From Antiquaquibacter soli (lineage in GTDB: Bacteria; Actinomycetota; Actinomycetes; Actinomycetales; Microbacteriaceae), in the NCBI RefSeq assembly GCF_030580675.1, contig NZ_JAUQUB010000002.1:310001-374000 (forward strand): a stretch of DNA of 64,000 nucleotides. The letters are read 5' to 3'. Below the pieces are notes generated by a model. The model was not told the origin of the DNA. It saw only the letters and a list, made by a program, of their open reading frames with translations, and did not search any database. Positions 63,902-64,000 of the stretch are shown here, piece after piece. A program made the position numbers and the translations under genes. Each line of letters starts with the position of its first letter. Positions within the stretch are counted from its first letter, which is position 1.

Positions 63902-64000
63902 GAAACCTCCCTGACAAGCCCAGCTGGAACCTTGTGTATCCGCGGGTCCTGGCGCATCGTCGTCGTTGACGATACTTTCCGTTTGTGTCCCCCGTGTTTC
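63902..64000 (-). promoter_or_regulatory. Upstream region of livHMGF
   Basis: 99 bp to the window edge. It holds the livH ribosome-binding site (GGGAGG) and, further up, a moderately AT-rich stretch (63970-63985) containing GTATCG on the minus strand, a possible -10 without a clear -35. No palindrome like that of livJ was seen. Confidence 0.3.

Noticed and set aside
1-64000. CRISPR array, tRNA/rRNA genes, insertion sequences or prophage
   Set aside because: No regularly spaced direct repeats, cloverleaf-like sequences, rRNA motifs, transposase or phage structural genes were seen. Covariance-model tools were not available, so a missed small RNA is possible.

Overview
The window comes from a high-GC Gram-positive chromosome. 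The str, S10, spc and alpha ribosomal clusters are in actinobacterial order, with short LID-less adenylate kinase, GTG/ATGA-coupled starts, many apparently leaderless genes and small DUF4190-type membrane proteins. A member of the Microbacteriaceae (Micrococcales) is the best guess. No rRNA, tRNA, insertion sequence, prophage or CRISPR array was seen; almost every base belongs to ordinary, tightly packed genes.

Layout. 1-1.05 kb: the tail of a two-component locus on the minus strand (kinase N-terminus and a LuxR-type regulator). 1.2-1.6 kb: an unknown 130-residue protein. 1.78-12.74 kb: a complete Gram-positive type IV pilus operon (pilB, pilT, pilC, major pilin, three pilin-like proteins including a large beta-rich one, pilD, pilM, pilN, pilO). 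It has both an extension and a retraction ATPase and no secretin, as expected for a monoderm. 12.8-14.3 kb: three small membrane proteins. 14.3-18.9 kb: the str operon rpsL-rpsG-fusA-tuf. 19.2-26.55 kb: an AbiEi/DUF559-like gene, an IclR regulator divergent from a fully coupled histidine-utilisation operon hutH-hutU-hutG-hutI, and a small membrane protein. 26.9-42.0 kb: S10-spc-secY-adk and infA-rpmJ-rpsM-rpsK-rpoA-rplQ. rpsN, map and rpsD are absent from their usual places. 42.1-46.5 kb: a double GNAT protein, truA, rplM-rpsI, glmM. 46.6-54.7 kb: a membrane protein, coaA (minus), then glmS, acpS, alr and the t6A genes tsaE-tsaB-rimI-tsaD. 54.8-58.3 kb: two DUF4190-type proteins, a THUMP-like methyltransferase (minus), a CIRCE-controlled solitary groES and a RarD-type EamA transporter. 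58.4-63.9 kb: a branched-chain amino-acid-type ABC transporter split into livJ (plus) and livHMGF (minus).

How the parts work together. PilB/PilT drive pilus extension and retraction through PilC on the PilMNO platform, and PilD processes the pilins. HutHUGI turns histidine into glutamate plus formamide, probably under the adjacent IclR protein, which faces a perfect palindrome. GlmS and GlmM, with Alr, supply cell-wall precursors. TsaB, TsaD and TsaE modify tRNA.

The most unusual signals are non-coding. (a) Two pairs of tandem hairpins after rpmJ and after rpsK share loop sequences while their stems differ by compensating changes. (b) A promoter/leader motif is shared by infA and rplM. (c) A consistent set of TAnnnT boxes lies 6-9 nt before start codons, indicating leaderless transcription. 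(d) GGATGC/GCATCC is clearly over-represented in non-ribosomal genes. (e) A G-tract-rich leader precedes the major pilin gene. Protein oddities are a LivH permease carrying a secreted Ig-like domain, a long Lys/Ala/Pro tail on L15, a Pro-rich tail on PilT, and an exact in-frame 30-bp duplication in hutG.
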